This document shows, piece by piece, positions 44,130 to 57,100 of a DNA stretch of 64,000 nucleotides. A program made the translations under genes and the position numbers. Origin of the DNA: Pseudisothecium myosuroides (Eukaryota > Streptophyta > Bryopsida > Hypnales > Lembophyllaceae); the NCBI GenBank assembly GCA_951799445.1, contig OX637288.1, positions 29,553,288 through 29,617,287 on the forward strand. The letters are read 5' to 3'. Under the pieces are notes generated by a model. It ran no database searches, had not been told where the DNA came from, and saw only the letters and a program-made list of their open reading frames with translations. Within the stretch, counting starts at the first letter, position 1. Every line of letters starts with the position of its first letter.

Positions 44130-47100
44130 TCCAGCAATTAGAAAGCTCTATTTAAACAGAAGCCTCAATGTCGTTGGTATTAAATATGACAAATAAAACT
44201 GACAACTGGGGCGTTCAAGTGTACCTTCTTTACTGTCTCCAGCATTGCATCAACCACCCGCAGACTTGTGGACAGATTAAATCAGAGACAACAATCGGAA
44301 GACCTAAGGTCACAAAGTGGCAAAAGTACAGTGTCAATGACTACCTGACTACTTTCATAGAATTTTAGAAAAAATAGGTTGTTTCAGAAACGTTTAGACA
44401 TCACAAAGAACATTTTCCCCTTCATAACCAAGCACACCCACCTTCGTCAAAGGAATCAACAGGATCAGAATCCATACATAGGGAGGCTTCAATGTGATCA
44501 CTTTGACCATAGTTAGACCTCCCAAGAATCTTGGAATGATATTCTTGACAGTCTTGTCTAAAAGTTCTTGAAACACTCAAATGTTACCTGAAAACCTTTC
44601 TAATTATTTTCTCTTCTAACAAGATGGAGTGATCATGGAAAGCCCTCATCTAAAATAGGACTGAGAGTTTTCCCAAAAAAAGTCACCACCCAAAAATTTA
44701 TTTGGCAATCATAGCACAGAAGGAACACTTCATTTATCTCGACAATTTCAGCTTCATCTAGAAGGGAGCACAAAGAGATACCAAGCACAAGAAAAAATCC
44801 ATTGCATACCACTTGTAGATCATACTTATTGCCTATGAGTAGACAGTTTTGATAGTTGCCTAGTACTAATCCTAAGAATTGATCTTTATCACCCTACAAG
44901 ACCACAACATCATCAATACGTTGAAATCTTGAATCACAAGGGTGCTACTCAATTATCACTCATGATCTTTCCCAACGGGGTCAAAATTGAACATTGAGCA
45001 TGAAATAACTTGCATGCGCCAAGCTTCTCCATTGTCTAGAGCAAGTTGTTTATGTAGCTCAAAGATCTTCATAGAATAGTCCCTTACATCACCGTGTTAA
45101 CTTGCCTTTCAAGTACGATATATTCCAACCTATCATATTTGGTGGCTAAAAGTTGCATCAATTGAGACCAAAATCTCAATACATAAAAAAGACAACTCAA
45201 TGTGGTTACACAATTAGAGAGGCAATCAAACCCCAGGCAAAATCAACACATTTTTGCTAGATTTTGTTCAAATCAACATAAAAATGATTTTTCCTCATCA
45301 AATGTGTTCTTTTGGACTACATCAACATGTTTTCTGTTGATTGAATGTAAATCAACAAAATTTAGGTAAATTTTTAGGAATCTTTGGAATCTTTTTGGAA
45401 TCTTTTGAAAAACTATTGAAACTGTATTAGAATCTATTGAAAAATTTTAGAAATTTATTAGAATCTTGTGGAATTGTATTAGAGTTTGTTGGAATTTTTT
45501 GAAAAAATATTAGAAATGTATTAGAATCTGTTGGAGTTTTATAGAAATCTATTAAAATCTATTAAAATATTTTGAATTTTTTTAGAATCTCTCTAAATCA
45601 TCTAGAATCTCATATTAGAGTATGAATTTAGAGTTCAAATTTTAATCTAATTTTCAATGAGTTTAAATTGATTTTGAATTTGATCTAAATTCCAATGATA
45701 TTTTTTAATTACAATTCAAATTTAAAATTTGATCAAAATTTTAATCAAATTCTATTCTAAATCAAATTATAATTCAAATAACTTTATGAAAATTCAGACT
45801 GTGATTCAACTCTAACCAATTCAAATTCTATTGCAATTTTCTTTCAACTTTCTATAGGGTGTAATTTGATTAGAGTTCAAATTTATAATGTAATTGATTT
45901 TCTAACATATGTTTTAAAGTTTAATATAACAGGTATACTTAGTGGGTTTTAGACATTTCACCAAGATGTTTTGATTATCCAAAAATTAAGATCTTTCATA
46001 ACTTTTTCATCATAAATCTAAATAGAATGAATCAAAGCTTCACATATATTCTAAAACCTAAACCATAACATTTGAAATAAAAATAAAAATCAAAGAGATA
46101 ATAAGATATTTTATTTTATAACAAAGTTTCACTAAAAATTGAGGTGATAGAAACATATTTGAAATTCATTTTGTCCCTCAAGATGACTATAGTAAATTAG
46201 AGATTAAAATTTGAGTTTTGAATGTTGAACTATTTAAATTTTAAGTTCTAAACTCTTCAAAATCCTAAATTTGAACTATTCAACAATTGAAATACTTAAT
46301 TTTAAAATTTGGCTAAACTGCCTCTAGAAAAATGCTTGTTAGATTTTCAAAACAAATTAGATTAAATTGAAAATTTAACCATTAAAATAAGACTTCAATA
46401 TCAATCATTTCCAACAAGTTTCATGGAAAACAAACTTTCTATAAAGGAAATATGGGCCTCCAAAGTCTGCTAACTTTGCAAAATTGAGAAAAAAGTTTAT
46501 AATTAAAAGTCTCATTACCTCTTTTAACATGGAACTTCAACCATGGTGCAATGGTAGAAGCCCATGGTTCCTAAACAAGTGGTCTTGATTTCCAACCTCA
46601 CTGGTGGCGAGGAGTTCTATGTGGCAGGCAACATTTTTAAAATTTTAATTAAAAATTTTAACCCCTAAAGAACCAAGGCCTTTTTTCTACCAAAAAACAC
46701 TAAATATTGCCATTTCTATAGCAAAGAGTACAAAAAAAACTTAATTATTTTTTTTACATATAACCCTAGGATCTTATATCTAACTAGTATAAAAAAGTGT
46801 GGAAAACATTTCAGCATTTTTGACCGCACAGATTGCACGATATTCGCGTTTAAAGTGGAAAAAACAAGTTTTTCAGCATGTTGCGGGACTACATTTTTGG
46901 ACTTTGAACATTTTTAACTTAAAATTTTTGCACTACAGAGTTTCAAGCTTTAAATATTTATAGTGAAGAATAGAGTTGAGAGTCTATATAAAAAGAAAAA
47001 ATTCAAAAAAACTTAATTTTCATCTTAAAAAAATTGATAAGTAGAAGTAAATACAAGATAGAAGGAAAATCTAAAATATTAATATCTTTTAGATGAAATT

Positions 47101-47790
47101 AAAATGCACTAATTCCAATGGTGAGGTTGTTCTAACAAGTAAACTAAACCATGCACAAAAAAGAAATTGAAAAATTGAAAAAAAATTGCATTCAGAATTG
47201 AATCCTACAAGTTATTTTTTTCAAGAAGATGCTCTAATTGCCCAAAAAACAAGAATGTCCATAACTTTCTCATAACGTATCCAAATGAAATGAACCAAAG
47301 CTTTCCAGATAGATCAAAGTATAATCTATAAGAAGATTTTTTTTTTTTTTTTTTTTTAAATTGCATTTTTTGCTAGCCCCTGTCCCCTATTTTGAGCTTA
47401 TTTAATCATAATTTTTTTTCTTGGGCACCAATTGAAAAAAAAAATTATATTCCTAAGAAGCTAATCAACTTTTTTGTCTTCAAAAAAAGTTTCAAAAAAT
47501 CAAGACAAAATTTCAACCCCTAGGTACCTGTCCAAAATTGCATTTGTCTCTTGAAGGGACAACAATCCTTTAGGGATTAAAAAACCAAGGCAAAACCAAG
47601 AGAAATATGTTTTTATGGGGGCCAAATCAAGAGTTCTTAACCAAGACAAAATCAATAAATTAATTGTTGATTTTGTATTCATTTGGACCACAGTCTTTTG
47701 GTAGCATTAGAGCGCATGCTATTGTGCCTTATTGTCATTTAAAACAAATAACAAGTTGAATCAAAATTGAATTGCATTATAAGAGAAAGG
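44130..47790. other. spacer between unit B and inverted unit C, no gene seen
   Basis: 44,160-45,060 follows unit A around 24,800-25,360 and 27,955-28,080 (without the composite insertion). From 45,120 to 47,790 the DNA is extremely AT-rich and not duplicated elsewhere in the window, apart from generic phrases. It contains a degenerate minisatellite (45,370-45,620) and a T-run of about 20 near 47,338. No exon or RNA gene is convincing. Confidence 0.55.
45370..45620. repeat. degenerate minisatellite of about 17-25 bp
   Basis: The core ATTAGAATCTGTTG(A/G)A with variants (TTGGAATCTTTTGAAAA, TTAAAATCTATTAAAAT) repeats about ten times. The spacing is irregular, so it is an old array. Confidence 0.6.
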
Positions 47791-47792
47791 GG

Positions 47793-47882
47793 TGTTTTAA
47801 GTGAATTTTTAAGTATAGTCCTAGACACATGATTTTAAGTAATGACCTTTAAGGAGATTTTAGCAAAATTTTACTTAAAACA
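47793..47882. mobile_element. small MITE-like element, copy 2
   Basis: This 90-bp element has perfect 10-bp inverted ends, TGTTTTAAGT and ACTTAAAACA. It matches 28,083-28,175 in reverse orientation with about 80-85% identity by eye. It lies at the start of unit C. Confidence 0.65.
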
Positions 47883-48599
47883 CATATCACAATCAAAATT
47901 GAATTGCAATCAAAATTGAATTGCAATAAAAAAATGGAAATGAAAAGTAGAACAAAAGGAAGCGTGTTATTTTGATAATTGAAAGAATAACTCAAATATG
48001 TTTAGAAATATGTAGAATTCAACAAATTATAGAAGACATTAGAGATATCTTCAAGTGATTGTAAATTCTCAAAATTGAACAGCCTTGGTGTGCTGGAGGG
48101 TTAATAATTTCTGCGTTGCAAAGGGGGGAATCATTGACTAGGCAAGTTAACCCTCAGCTTAAGAGCCGGCTTACAATGCCTTAACCCTTCATCACCTAAG
48201 GTCCAAACATGCTTGCCTTTGCAAGTGTTAAAAGTCTAATTTTCAGTAAGGTATGAAAATCTCAACTATACAATCTTGTTGTGTACATGTTGTAGATGGT
48301 GTGGAACAAATTTGGGGTCATTTGACCGTATAGATTGAAAGATTATAATGTTTTAGTGTTGGAAAAAGGTGCTGAAATTTTCTTTAGAATACATTTGGAG
48401 GGGAAATTCAATTTCTAAACCTACTCAAATGAAAAAACATCAAACTGCCAAGTGATTCAAAAATAGAATGTAAACTCTTTGGTGAAAAAAATCATTCAAA
48501 TGACTCATTGTGTTTGCAAAATGGATTTGAAATGTTAAAAAACAGTGAAAAAAGTAGCAAAAAATCACATCTATAGCTGAACCTCCTACTAAAATGCTT

Positions 48600-49090
48600 C
48601 TTAGTCACTCATAATTTCTTGGATCAATATGAAATTTTAACCACAAAAACTAGACTAGTATGCGCAACTTTTACAACAAAAATTATTGAAAACGGACCAT
48701 GATGAAGAAGTTATGAGCCGCCGAAGTTCACTATAATACAAAAATGTCTGGATTTTGAACTTTGAATTGCCCTCAAACATTCAAAATAGCTTGGACTGAC
48801 ATGAAATTTTTACCTCAATAACTAGACCTTAAGGGGAACAAAACCCAACAAATTTGATTGAAAGTGAACATTTGATGAAAAAGATACAAGCCCCCAAAGT
48901 TGCAGCCATGACAATGCAGTGTGCTGAACTCAAATTGAACCTGTGAACTTTGAATGGCTTTCACAAACTCAATTCGTCTTGGATTGATCTGAAAATTTTA
49001 TCACACAAACTAGACTAGTATGCGCAACTTTACAACAAGTTTTATTAAATTTGGACATCAGCTACAAAAATTAGAGCACTTCAAATTGGA
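48600..49090. repeat. tandem array with period of about 180 bp (about 2.7 units)
   Basis: Units start near 48,600, 48,785 and 48,965. Each has TTGGA(T/C)(T/C)GA..TGAAATTTT, AACTAGAC.., a GGGAAC/GCGCAAC..ACAACAA phrase and a ..TGATGAA.AAG.TA..AGCC(C/G)CC.AAGTT phrase. The first and third share ACTAGACTAGTATGCGCAAC exactly. It is satellite-like, with no ORF. Confidence 0.65.
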
Positions 49091-49984
49091 CTGTTACAAT
49101 GCATGAGGACACTTTTTGTCCCCTTCGGCCATGAAGGGTTAAACAACCCCAGCTTAGCGAAGACCCGCAATCAGACATTGGAAAAGTCAGTGTATAACAT
49201 TTGGGGTCAACTTCGAATATTGCATGCCCAGTCACTGGAACTGCACTGGCGCAATGGCGAGTGTTTTATAGTTTCCGGCTGGTTTCCGGTTGGAGCGGAT
49301 TTCCTTTATGGAATAAGTTCGCAGACAGTACAGAACTGTTGATTTAAAATACACGAGCGCAATGGCGATGGCGCAACCGCGCAATTTTGATGAAGATTTG
49401 ATGCATCGTTAGGCATTCAGTCTGGCAAAATTAACTATGGAAGGGTACGGCGAGAGTTCGTTATGTGGATTGTACAAACCCTGCTCGTGAGTTGAGTCCT
49501 CTTCCCCAGTGATTGAGCACATGCATTGCCGACCTTGACGTACATGGAAGACTATGGAAGACTGTGTGGGGGCAGAAGGTTTTTTCAATTGCCCCTCTTG
49601 AGGTCACTGCACTAGAAATCGCTAGGGCACATGGAGCGCAATACGTGAATCCACTCCAAAAGTCAGGAGAAATTTGAACTTACAATGTGCTGACTTCTAA
49701 GTAGCCAATGTTATAAGGAATCTCCGAAGAAAAATTGTTATATCTCAAGTCCCTGCCGAAAAGTATTCAAGAGTGAGACTTTTAAATTGCTGCGTAACCG
49801 TTGAAGAATCTCAGAAGCTTAGAGAATACTGTGAAATGAAAATTAGGACCAGATGAAGCTTACAATATCTGAAATGATGTGCAGTTTCCGACGCCGGCCG
49901 GGAGTGGCCCTGAAAGTTTGCTCTCTCCGACATTGCAGTGACAGAATCAGTTCCAGAACTGTAGCAGTGGTGGTGAGATGTACA

Positions 49985-50065
49985 GTACAGTAGAGGCCTA
50001 GAGATTCCACTCCCAGGTTAGCTGGACCGAGGGCGAGAACAGGGAAGACTTTTTGCGGACGCGCT
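49985..50065. repeat. single unit of the 103-bp repeat (unit C, inverted)
   Basis: The sequence TAGAGGCCTAGAGATTCCA to GACTTTTTGCGGAC is the reverse complement of one unit. There is no tandem partner here, so this copy probably shows the ancestral single state. Confidence 0.7.
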
Positions 50066-50519
50066 ACTGTGGGAGTAGTGGTGTCATCCTTTGTACGCCG
50101 AGCTTCCCGAGAGAGGCAAGGGAAGCCTTTCCTTGTTCTTCGACGTCGCTACTCCACGCACTAGGACGGTGCATTCTTGAGGAACGCAGTGGCTGCTGCC
50201 CCCGCTCGCAAAAGGTCGGATTCAGGCTCCCCTGCGAATTTCGACTGGTGGGTCGTGGGGATGCTTGTCGATCGAGGTGAAGTCTCTCCTCTCTTGGGCT
50301 TAATGAAAAATTGAAGCCTTCTCCGAGATGTATGCGCGAGAGCAGCTTATATTGACAGATGAGTTGTTGATGAGTTGCTGTTGCAGTACTTGTCCCAGGT
50401 TCCTCGTCTGGCGCTACGCATCTCGCTCTGGGCACTAGGTCTTGGTGGTCTGGAGTTCTAAGTAAGAGTGTCGGCTTTGGTGAGCGGAAATGGTAGGCTC
50501 AATCTTGGATACTAATCTG

Positions 50520-51440
50520 TGGCGATATTCTCTCTTCCAGACTCGTGAAGCCATTGAGGGAAAAAAGCCTGCAAGCTCCGTGCGAATTCTCACGTGAAGG
50601 TATGAGTGGCTGCATTTGGATCTCTGTCGGTATGGTTGGGATTGAGATGTCTGTCTTCATCAATTGATTCTTGCTGAGAATCGAGTCTGCCTGACATTGG
50701 GGCAAGCAAGTTCTGATCGGTTGTTATGAAACTGGTTGATCTCCGTTTCGTAATTAGTTGGGTAGATTCTGCAGGGTAGGACTTTGCCAGTTTGCGATAG
50801 AAGATTGTCTTGCCATGGGCAAGTGGTTTCTAGTTGTAATGCACCACAACAACGGCTTGGGTTCTTATGATCAGTATTGCTTTAGGGTGGCAGAGCGTCA
50901 TGTGAATCATTTGCTCAGGGTCGAGATCAGCTTTGTCTCCTCGGCTGCTGTTACAGATCACGCTGCCTAGGTCTTCGTGGTCTGGAATTTCAGAGTCGAA
51001 TTGGAGAAGTGATTATGATCAACCTTCAATTTATAATGTGTAGCAATGTTCCATCTTGCAGATCCATGACACTATCAAGGGAACTAATCCTTTCATAGTG
51101 CAAATTCTCACCTACAGGTGTGGATTACACCACATGCATCTTTCTTTGTATTATAAGGAGCAAAATGTATGTCTTGATTGTTTCTGGGATGATTCTGCCT
51201 AAAATTGATTCAAGCGAGTTCATATCCCTTGATATGTTTCTCCATCTTTTGCAACTTGTCCATTTAGGTTGTTTTAATTAGTTGAGATTTTCCATGGATG
51301 TCTTCTTGGGTAGTTTGTGATGAAAGATAGGCTTGCCATGGCCAAGTAATTTAGTTATAAATCTACACGGACAAGGGCTTGGGGTAGTGATTACTTTCTC
51401 TTCAATTGTAAGAGCAAAGGGCTATAGAATGTCATGTTTA
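50520..51440. repeat. paired non-coding blocks (unit C)
   Basis: In this orientation the homology is easy to see. 50,560-50,920 and 51,060-51,440 both run from a ...TCACGTGAAGGT/TCACCTACAGGT phrase, through TTGATCTCCGTTTCGTAATTAG/TTGTTTTAATTAG, to TTGCCATGG(G/C)CAAGT, GGCTTGGG and ..GGCAGAGCGTCATGT/GGGCTATAGAATGTCATGT. The first is GC-richer, the second AT-richer. Confidence 0.55.
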
Positions 51441-54166
51441 TCACTTCCTTAGCATATACCAAGCTTTTTGGTTGAAGTGTTGTGGCCAATCTTTAGTCTT
51501 TGTTTGGACCTTTGGGGCAATGTTCTAATGTGTAAAGTTGTGAAGCATTGAAGGAATCAAGCAAAGCATTGGGTAAGTCCTCAAGTTCAGGTTTTGGTTT
51601 CAATGTTTTTGGCATTTTATGGATTCAACTTGAAGTCAGTTGAAGTAAGTTTTGATTGCATTTGATGTATTTCTATCTTTTGCAAATTGTCTAAATGGTT
51701 TGTTTGGCTTTATAGGGGTTCTCTTTCAACATTGTTTAGTAGACTTTGTACGGATTGTATGGAAGTATGCGGTTTGTGATTACTCATAACCTTGTGATAA
51801 TTAAATGCAACCAAGTGAGTACAATTAAAACTATTTGTAATCACACTTTCAGCATCCAAAATAGACAAGAATCTTAACATGGGTGGATGACACTATGATA
51901 CACATTTGTTTTTTGTGCTTTTTGAGAAAGTATTGGGATGGCAATTACTTGAAATTTGGTGAAGTAATATATGTCTACATTCATCCATATTTAGAATCCA
52001 ATTGACACTTTTTTTTATTGTATTCTTGCACTTTTTCATCCAAATTTGGAAGAATTCATCCACAAAATTTGTAAAACATTATTAGAATGTCATAATTATA
52101 GGACTACTTGGTTTGCAATTTTCTTGAATTTGCTAATAATCTCATCAAATGTTTTTGTTCATTGGACCTTAAAAGTAGGACTAGAAAAAATGTAGCTTCT
52201 AGGTGTTGTGACATTGATCCATGTTGTCCCATATGTAAAGAATTACTTTAACACCTAAAAGACCTTATCTATTGTGAAAACGTCAAATATCATGGTTGCT
52301 GTAAATTTAGCCTTTCAAATTGTGTTCAAATATCAATATTATATTTTTAATGTGTGATATCACTGATTGTTTATCACTGTAAAAATATTCAATTTGTTTC
52401 ATGTAAAATTGCCATTGTTATAATTTTGTAGGAAAAAGAGAATAAATTAGTAAATATAGTAAAAATATAATAAAAATTTGAAAACTGTTTAGGAGGTACA
52501 AATAACAATAGAGATTGGTGTGAAGATTTATCAATTAATTATTTTATATTTTACACCCAAATCACCCTTGCCAATGACCTTCAAGTTAAATGCCATTGTC
52601 AATCTAAATTTATTTTCTATTGCTATTGATTTTTTCAGAATTTTTTATGGAAAAAAAAATGATTTTTATTTTTTTAAAGTAAATAATGAAATTGATTTCT
52701 TTATCAATTATAATACATATTAAAATAATTTGAAACTTCTACAATAAGCAAAGCTTAGGATGAGAAATATAATTTTGTAATAAACATTTCAAAATTCTTT
52801 CACAATGAAAAAATATAAATCAAACATCCGAATATGGTTAGATTGATAGTTACAATCAAGGTTGATCAAGGTGCAATCCCTTTATGGATGCGCAAACCTA
52901 GAGGAAATAATGCAAGGCTTAGGATTATGAATGTATTTTTCTTTAATCATGGAAGCCAAGGAATCAAGGATATGAGTGTTAGATTTGTCACTTTTTCATC
53001 TTATATAGGCCAACTTGGTTTGAGCAAGAAACTTATTTGGACTATTGAGTGGGGCTTTACTGTATGGTTTTAACCACTCATGAATCATGATGCCTACTAG
53101 TTCATGAAACACAATGTTGTCAAGTTTGTTGGTTTTTTCATGCAAACATTCTTAAAAATGTTAAATGCCTATCCTGTTCAATTTTGTATAGCAAGCATTA
53201 ATTTCTTCTTGATTGTTGTATCTATTTGACATTTTTAATACCCACAAAATTTGTTTAGGGAAGGTGTTTTCATATCTTGAACTTGTAGTCTTGTTTTCAA
53301 GGTAAAACATCTCAAAGGATGTGGGTTTAGGATTTTTAAGCTCCTAATTGAAACTAGCTTTGTTTGAAAACTTGCAAGTACTTATCTAAGAAGGATGATG
53401 TGATCAATGGTCTTGCATAAACTTTTGATTAAGGAGGGGTGAAATTAGAGGATGTAGTGAGGGGATTGTAATATCCTCTATCTCTCTTTGAAACTTGTAC
53501 AAGTTGAAGTCTAGCTTTTTATAAGTGAGATTGCACCTTGATGCAAACAACTTTGTTGAACACTCCTTGGAAAGTCACATGTGATAATGGTGAACTATAT
53601 TTGTAAGACAATTGCAATGATAGTATGCGATTGTATCAATTCCCTCGATTACTAAGCTTTAGCAATGTTATGCAGTCTATGCAAGGAATGCACTATTAGT
53701 TGCCTATCATTCTCATATTTTTTGTGGTGCTACGATCCATGTTTATACTCAAACCTCCCACTCAACTGCTTTGAAGTTATGGTTCTATAATCTCTCCAAA
53801 TATCTAGTGGTCTTTAATTTGGATACTTCTAATCTCCACTTCAATTGGATTACCAATAGTTTAGAGACAATTTGGTGGAGGCCCTTGAGAAATTTGAGTT
53901 GTGATTGGTTTGGGGAGTATTTAGAATTTGTGAGTGTCCTTTGAAGTCTTGAAATGTGTATGGATTGGTTTGGCATGGAGGTCGGCAAGGGACACCGCTT
54001 GGACGAGGCAACCACATACTTTATGAATGAATATTTTTCCAATTTAACAAAAGGTTTCCTTGTTGAAATCAGGATGTTTTGAGCGATATATAGGCACATC
54101 AAGGGATTGAAGACTTGTCACGGCCAAGTGAAGAATTGTTACTAGGGTACCCATTCGCAGCTAGAA

Positions 54167-57100
54167 ATGGAGAGGAGTTTGGAAGGTAGATGGCTATGTA
54201 AGTTTTATCTCTTGTGGGTCATGACATGCACCAGTGTGTTGTCTGGATATATATTGTGTCTCAATGAAGAAGGCCAGGTATTGTTCAAGTGGAAGCAAGA
54301 TTTTTTGAAAGATGTAGATGACAGCTTGAGCAACTGGAATGCCTCGGACAACACTCCTTGTTTGTGGAATGGTGTGAAATGCATCCAAGGTTCTGTAACT
54401 GTGTTGGACTTCTTCCTTCTCCTTTTTTGCCACCTAGTTGGGGACATCCAAGCCCTCACTCCTTGTAAGTGGCTTTGTCTTTGACATAGATTTGTTATTT
54501 CAGATTGAGTGTCTTTGATTTTGAAGTGGTGCATTAAAGAGACAACATTGTGACTTTAATTTTTCTCGACATTAGCTTAAATGACGTAGAGTGTGTTGGC
54601 ATGCAGCGAAGTTTGTGAATCTTACAATCTTGAACATGGGAAATACAAGTTTGAACGGAAATTTCCCTAAAGACATTGTGAACTGCTCGAAGTTGGTGAA
54701 CCTCAACTTGAGTTGGACCTTCATTGGCGGGATATTTCCTGATGACTTTCCTAAACTTCAAAATCTGCAAGTACTTGACCTAACAAACGATTACTTTGAG
54801 GGCACTGTGGTGAACAAATTTGACAAGCTCCAAGAGCTACGAGTTTTGCGTCTGGACTGGAATTACTTCGAAGGCCAAATGCCAAATTCCATTCTTTCAT
54901 TGACGAAGCTTGAAGAATTGGCTTTGTCACATAACAACTGGAATGGTACATTGCCGTTTGGCTTCTTCACCATTCCAAACTTGAAAGTTTTGTGGTTAGG
55001 CTCAGATTTGGATGTCATAGACATGGTGCCATGGCCAAATGTGAGCTTCTGGGAGGACCTGGAAGACCTTCGCTTGCACGGCGTGAATTTTCCACCATCT
55101 CTATTTCCGATAGGGCTATTGGCACTGACAAAGTTGAAGACTCTCCATCTTGAGAGGTGCCACATTATAGGCCCCATTCCCCCTCTTGAGAATTTGACGC
55201 ACCTGGAACAACTCAATTTGGCTAACAACTCACTTAGCGGCCACATTCCAGACATGTTTGGAAGCATGTCAAACTTAACATTGTTGTGGCTTTATCAAAA
55301 TCAATTGATTGAGCCTCTTCCATCTTCTTTGTTGCAGTGCAAAAGGCTTAGCGTATTCATTGCTTTTGATAATAGCTTGAGTGCAAACTTGGCAGGCCTA
55401 GCAAATTTGAGTGGTAGCTTGATTTGGCTTGACATTGGGAGCAACAACTTCAATGGAGAAATTCCAGCTAGTCTAGCAAATTTGAAGTTTCTCACTCACC
55501 TTAGTTTAGGCATAAATAATCTCAGTGGACAGATTCCATCCATTTTGGGAAGCATGTCGCTTCTCATATATCTCGATCTAGGGGGAAATAATTTAAGTGG
55601 GCCGATTCCTTCTAGAATTGCCAGTTGGGAACAATTATCAACACTTCTTCTCCAACAAAACCAATTGACTGGTGAAATCCCATATGATCTTGGGAGGAAC
55701 ACTTTGCTTCAGCATGTGGACTTGGGGCACAACCTCTTTGAAGGTCCTATACCTCCCTATCTTTGTTGGGGCAACAATGTGAGTTTGCAATTCCTTGGAT
55801 TATACGAAAGCAAATTGACTGGTACAATTCCTGACACTTATGGCAATTGTACAAACTTGAGCGTATTGCGATTAGATGGCAACCGAGATGGCAACCAGCT
55901 TGAGGGGCCTGTGCCGGCAGGCTTGTGGGGAGGCGCCAACATGGTGAGGATGCAATTGAGTGGGAATCGTTTGAGCGGAAGTATGGGAGCCAACATTGGA
56001 AACGCAAAGTCTCTCTCCATCTTGTTTGTACAAGATAATCAATTTTCAGGCCCCATTCCTGCAGGGATTGGACAGACTAGCTTGGTCAAGTTCCAAGCCA
56101 ACTCCAATGGGTTCAATGGCATTGTTACTCCCTTGTTGGGAAACTTATCCAGCTTGACACAACTTGTATTGGGTGCCAATTCTTTCCATGGCGCCATTCC
56201 TACCAGCTTGGGCAATTGCTCTGAGCTTTTCCAATTGGACCTTTCTAGGAACCATCTAGATGGGACCATTCCCGATGAGCTGGCCTACCTCAGCAAATTG
56301 AGTATTTTGGATGTCTCAGAGAATGACCTCATAGGAACCATCCTTATAGGCCTGTTTAGCATGGAGAATTTGCAAACGTTAAATGTGGCCTTTAACAACG
56401 TGTCGGGGGTCATCCCAACGGAGGGAAATGGAACAACGTTTATAACAGTGAACTTCACCGGAAATCCATACTTGTGCGTGGAGGGCTCCTGTAGCTTCAA
56501 TTCGTCCACCCAAAACTTAACATCCAAGGGGGGCAAAAAGCATGCATGGATGGTTCTAGTAGAGGTGTTTGGAGTTGTGGCATTTGTGTTGTTTGTTGTG
56601 CTAGTTTTTGTTTTCAAAAGCTACATTGGCCGTGTCTCGCGGAAGGATGTTCTGCACTCGCATGAAGAGGTTAGCTCGTGGACATTGACGTCATTTCACA
56701 ATAAAATTTACCATGAGGATGAAGTCACAGCTTTGGAGGAAGAAAATTTGATCGGAGCTGGCGGTTCGGGCCAAGTGTACAAAGTGATATTGAGTGATGG
56801 TGAGGTCGTAGCTGTGAAGAAATTGTAGATTGTAAAGAAGGAAAAAGGTCGATGTGATTATGGCTTTGGTACTGAGGTTCAAAATGTCCCCCTTTAGTTT
56901 CCATTAGTTGCAAAAGTACAGATGCAAATTCTTTGCAAATGTTGAGTCGTTCATTCAAAAATTTGACTGTAAATGTGCATGAGGTTTGCTTATTTGGATG
57001 GAGTGCAGTTGAAGACATTGGCCAACATTCGTCACCGGTACACTGTGAAGCTTTTGTGTAGTTGTACCAAGGGCAACAACAACCTTTTGGTGTACAAGTA

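Larger units (their letters stand above)
47900..53784. other. inverted copy of the non-coding half of the unit (unit C)
   Basis: Read on the minus strand this follows unit A from about 22,330 back to 16,100. Landmarks are the GAGGCTGTTCAATTTTGAG phrase (48,070), the GC-rich block (49,270-50,640), the paired blocks (50,520-51,440) and the AT-rich tail up to the receptor-kinase leader. About 1 kb at 48,190-49,090, including a 180-bp tandem array, is an insertion absent from units A and B. No gene is supported except the 16,802-type fragment remnant at about 52,960-53,070. Confidence 0.65.

Noticed and set aside
46541..46620. tRNA gene or SINE promoter (TGGTGCAATGGTAG and TGATTTCCAACC resemble A and B boxes)
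   Set aside because: The B box is poor, no cloverleaf with a seven-pair acceptor stem can be drawn, and there is no second copy in the window.
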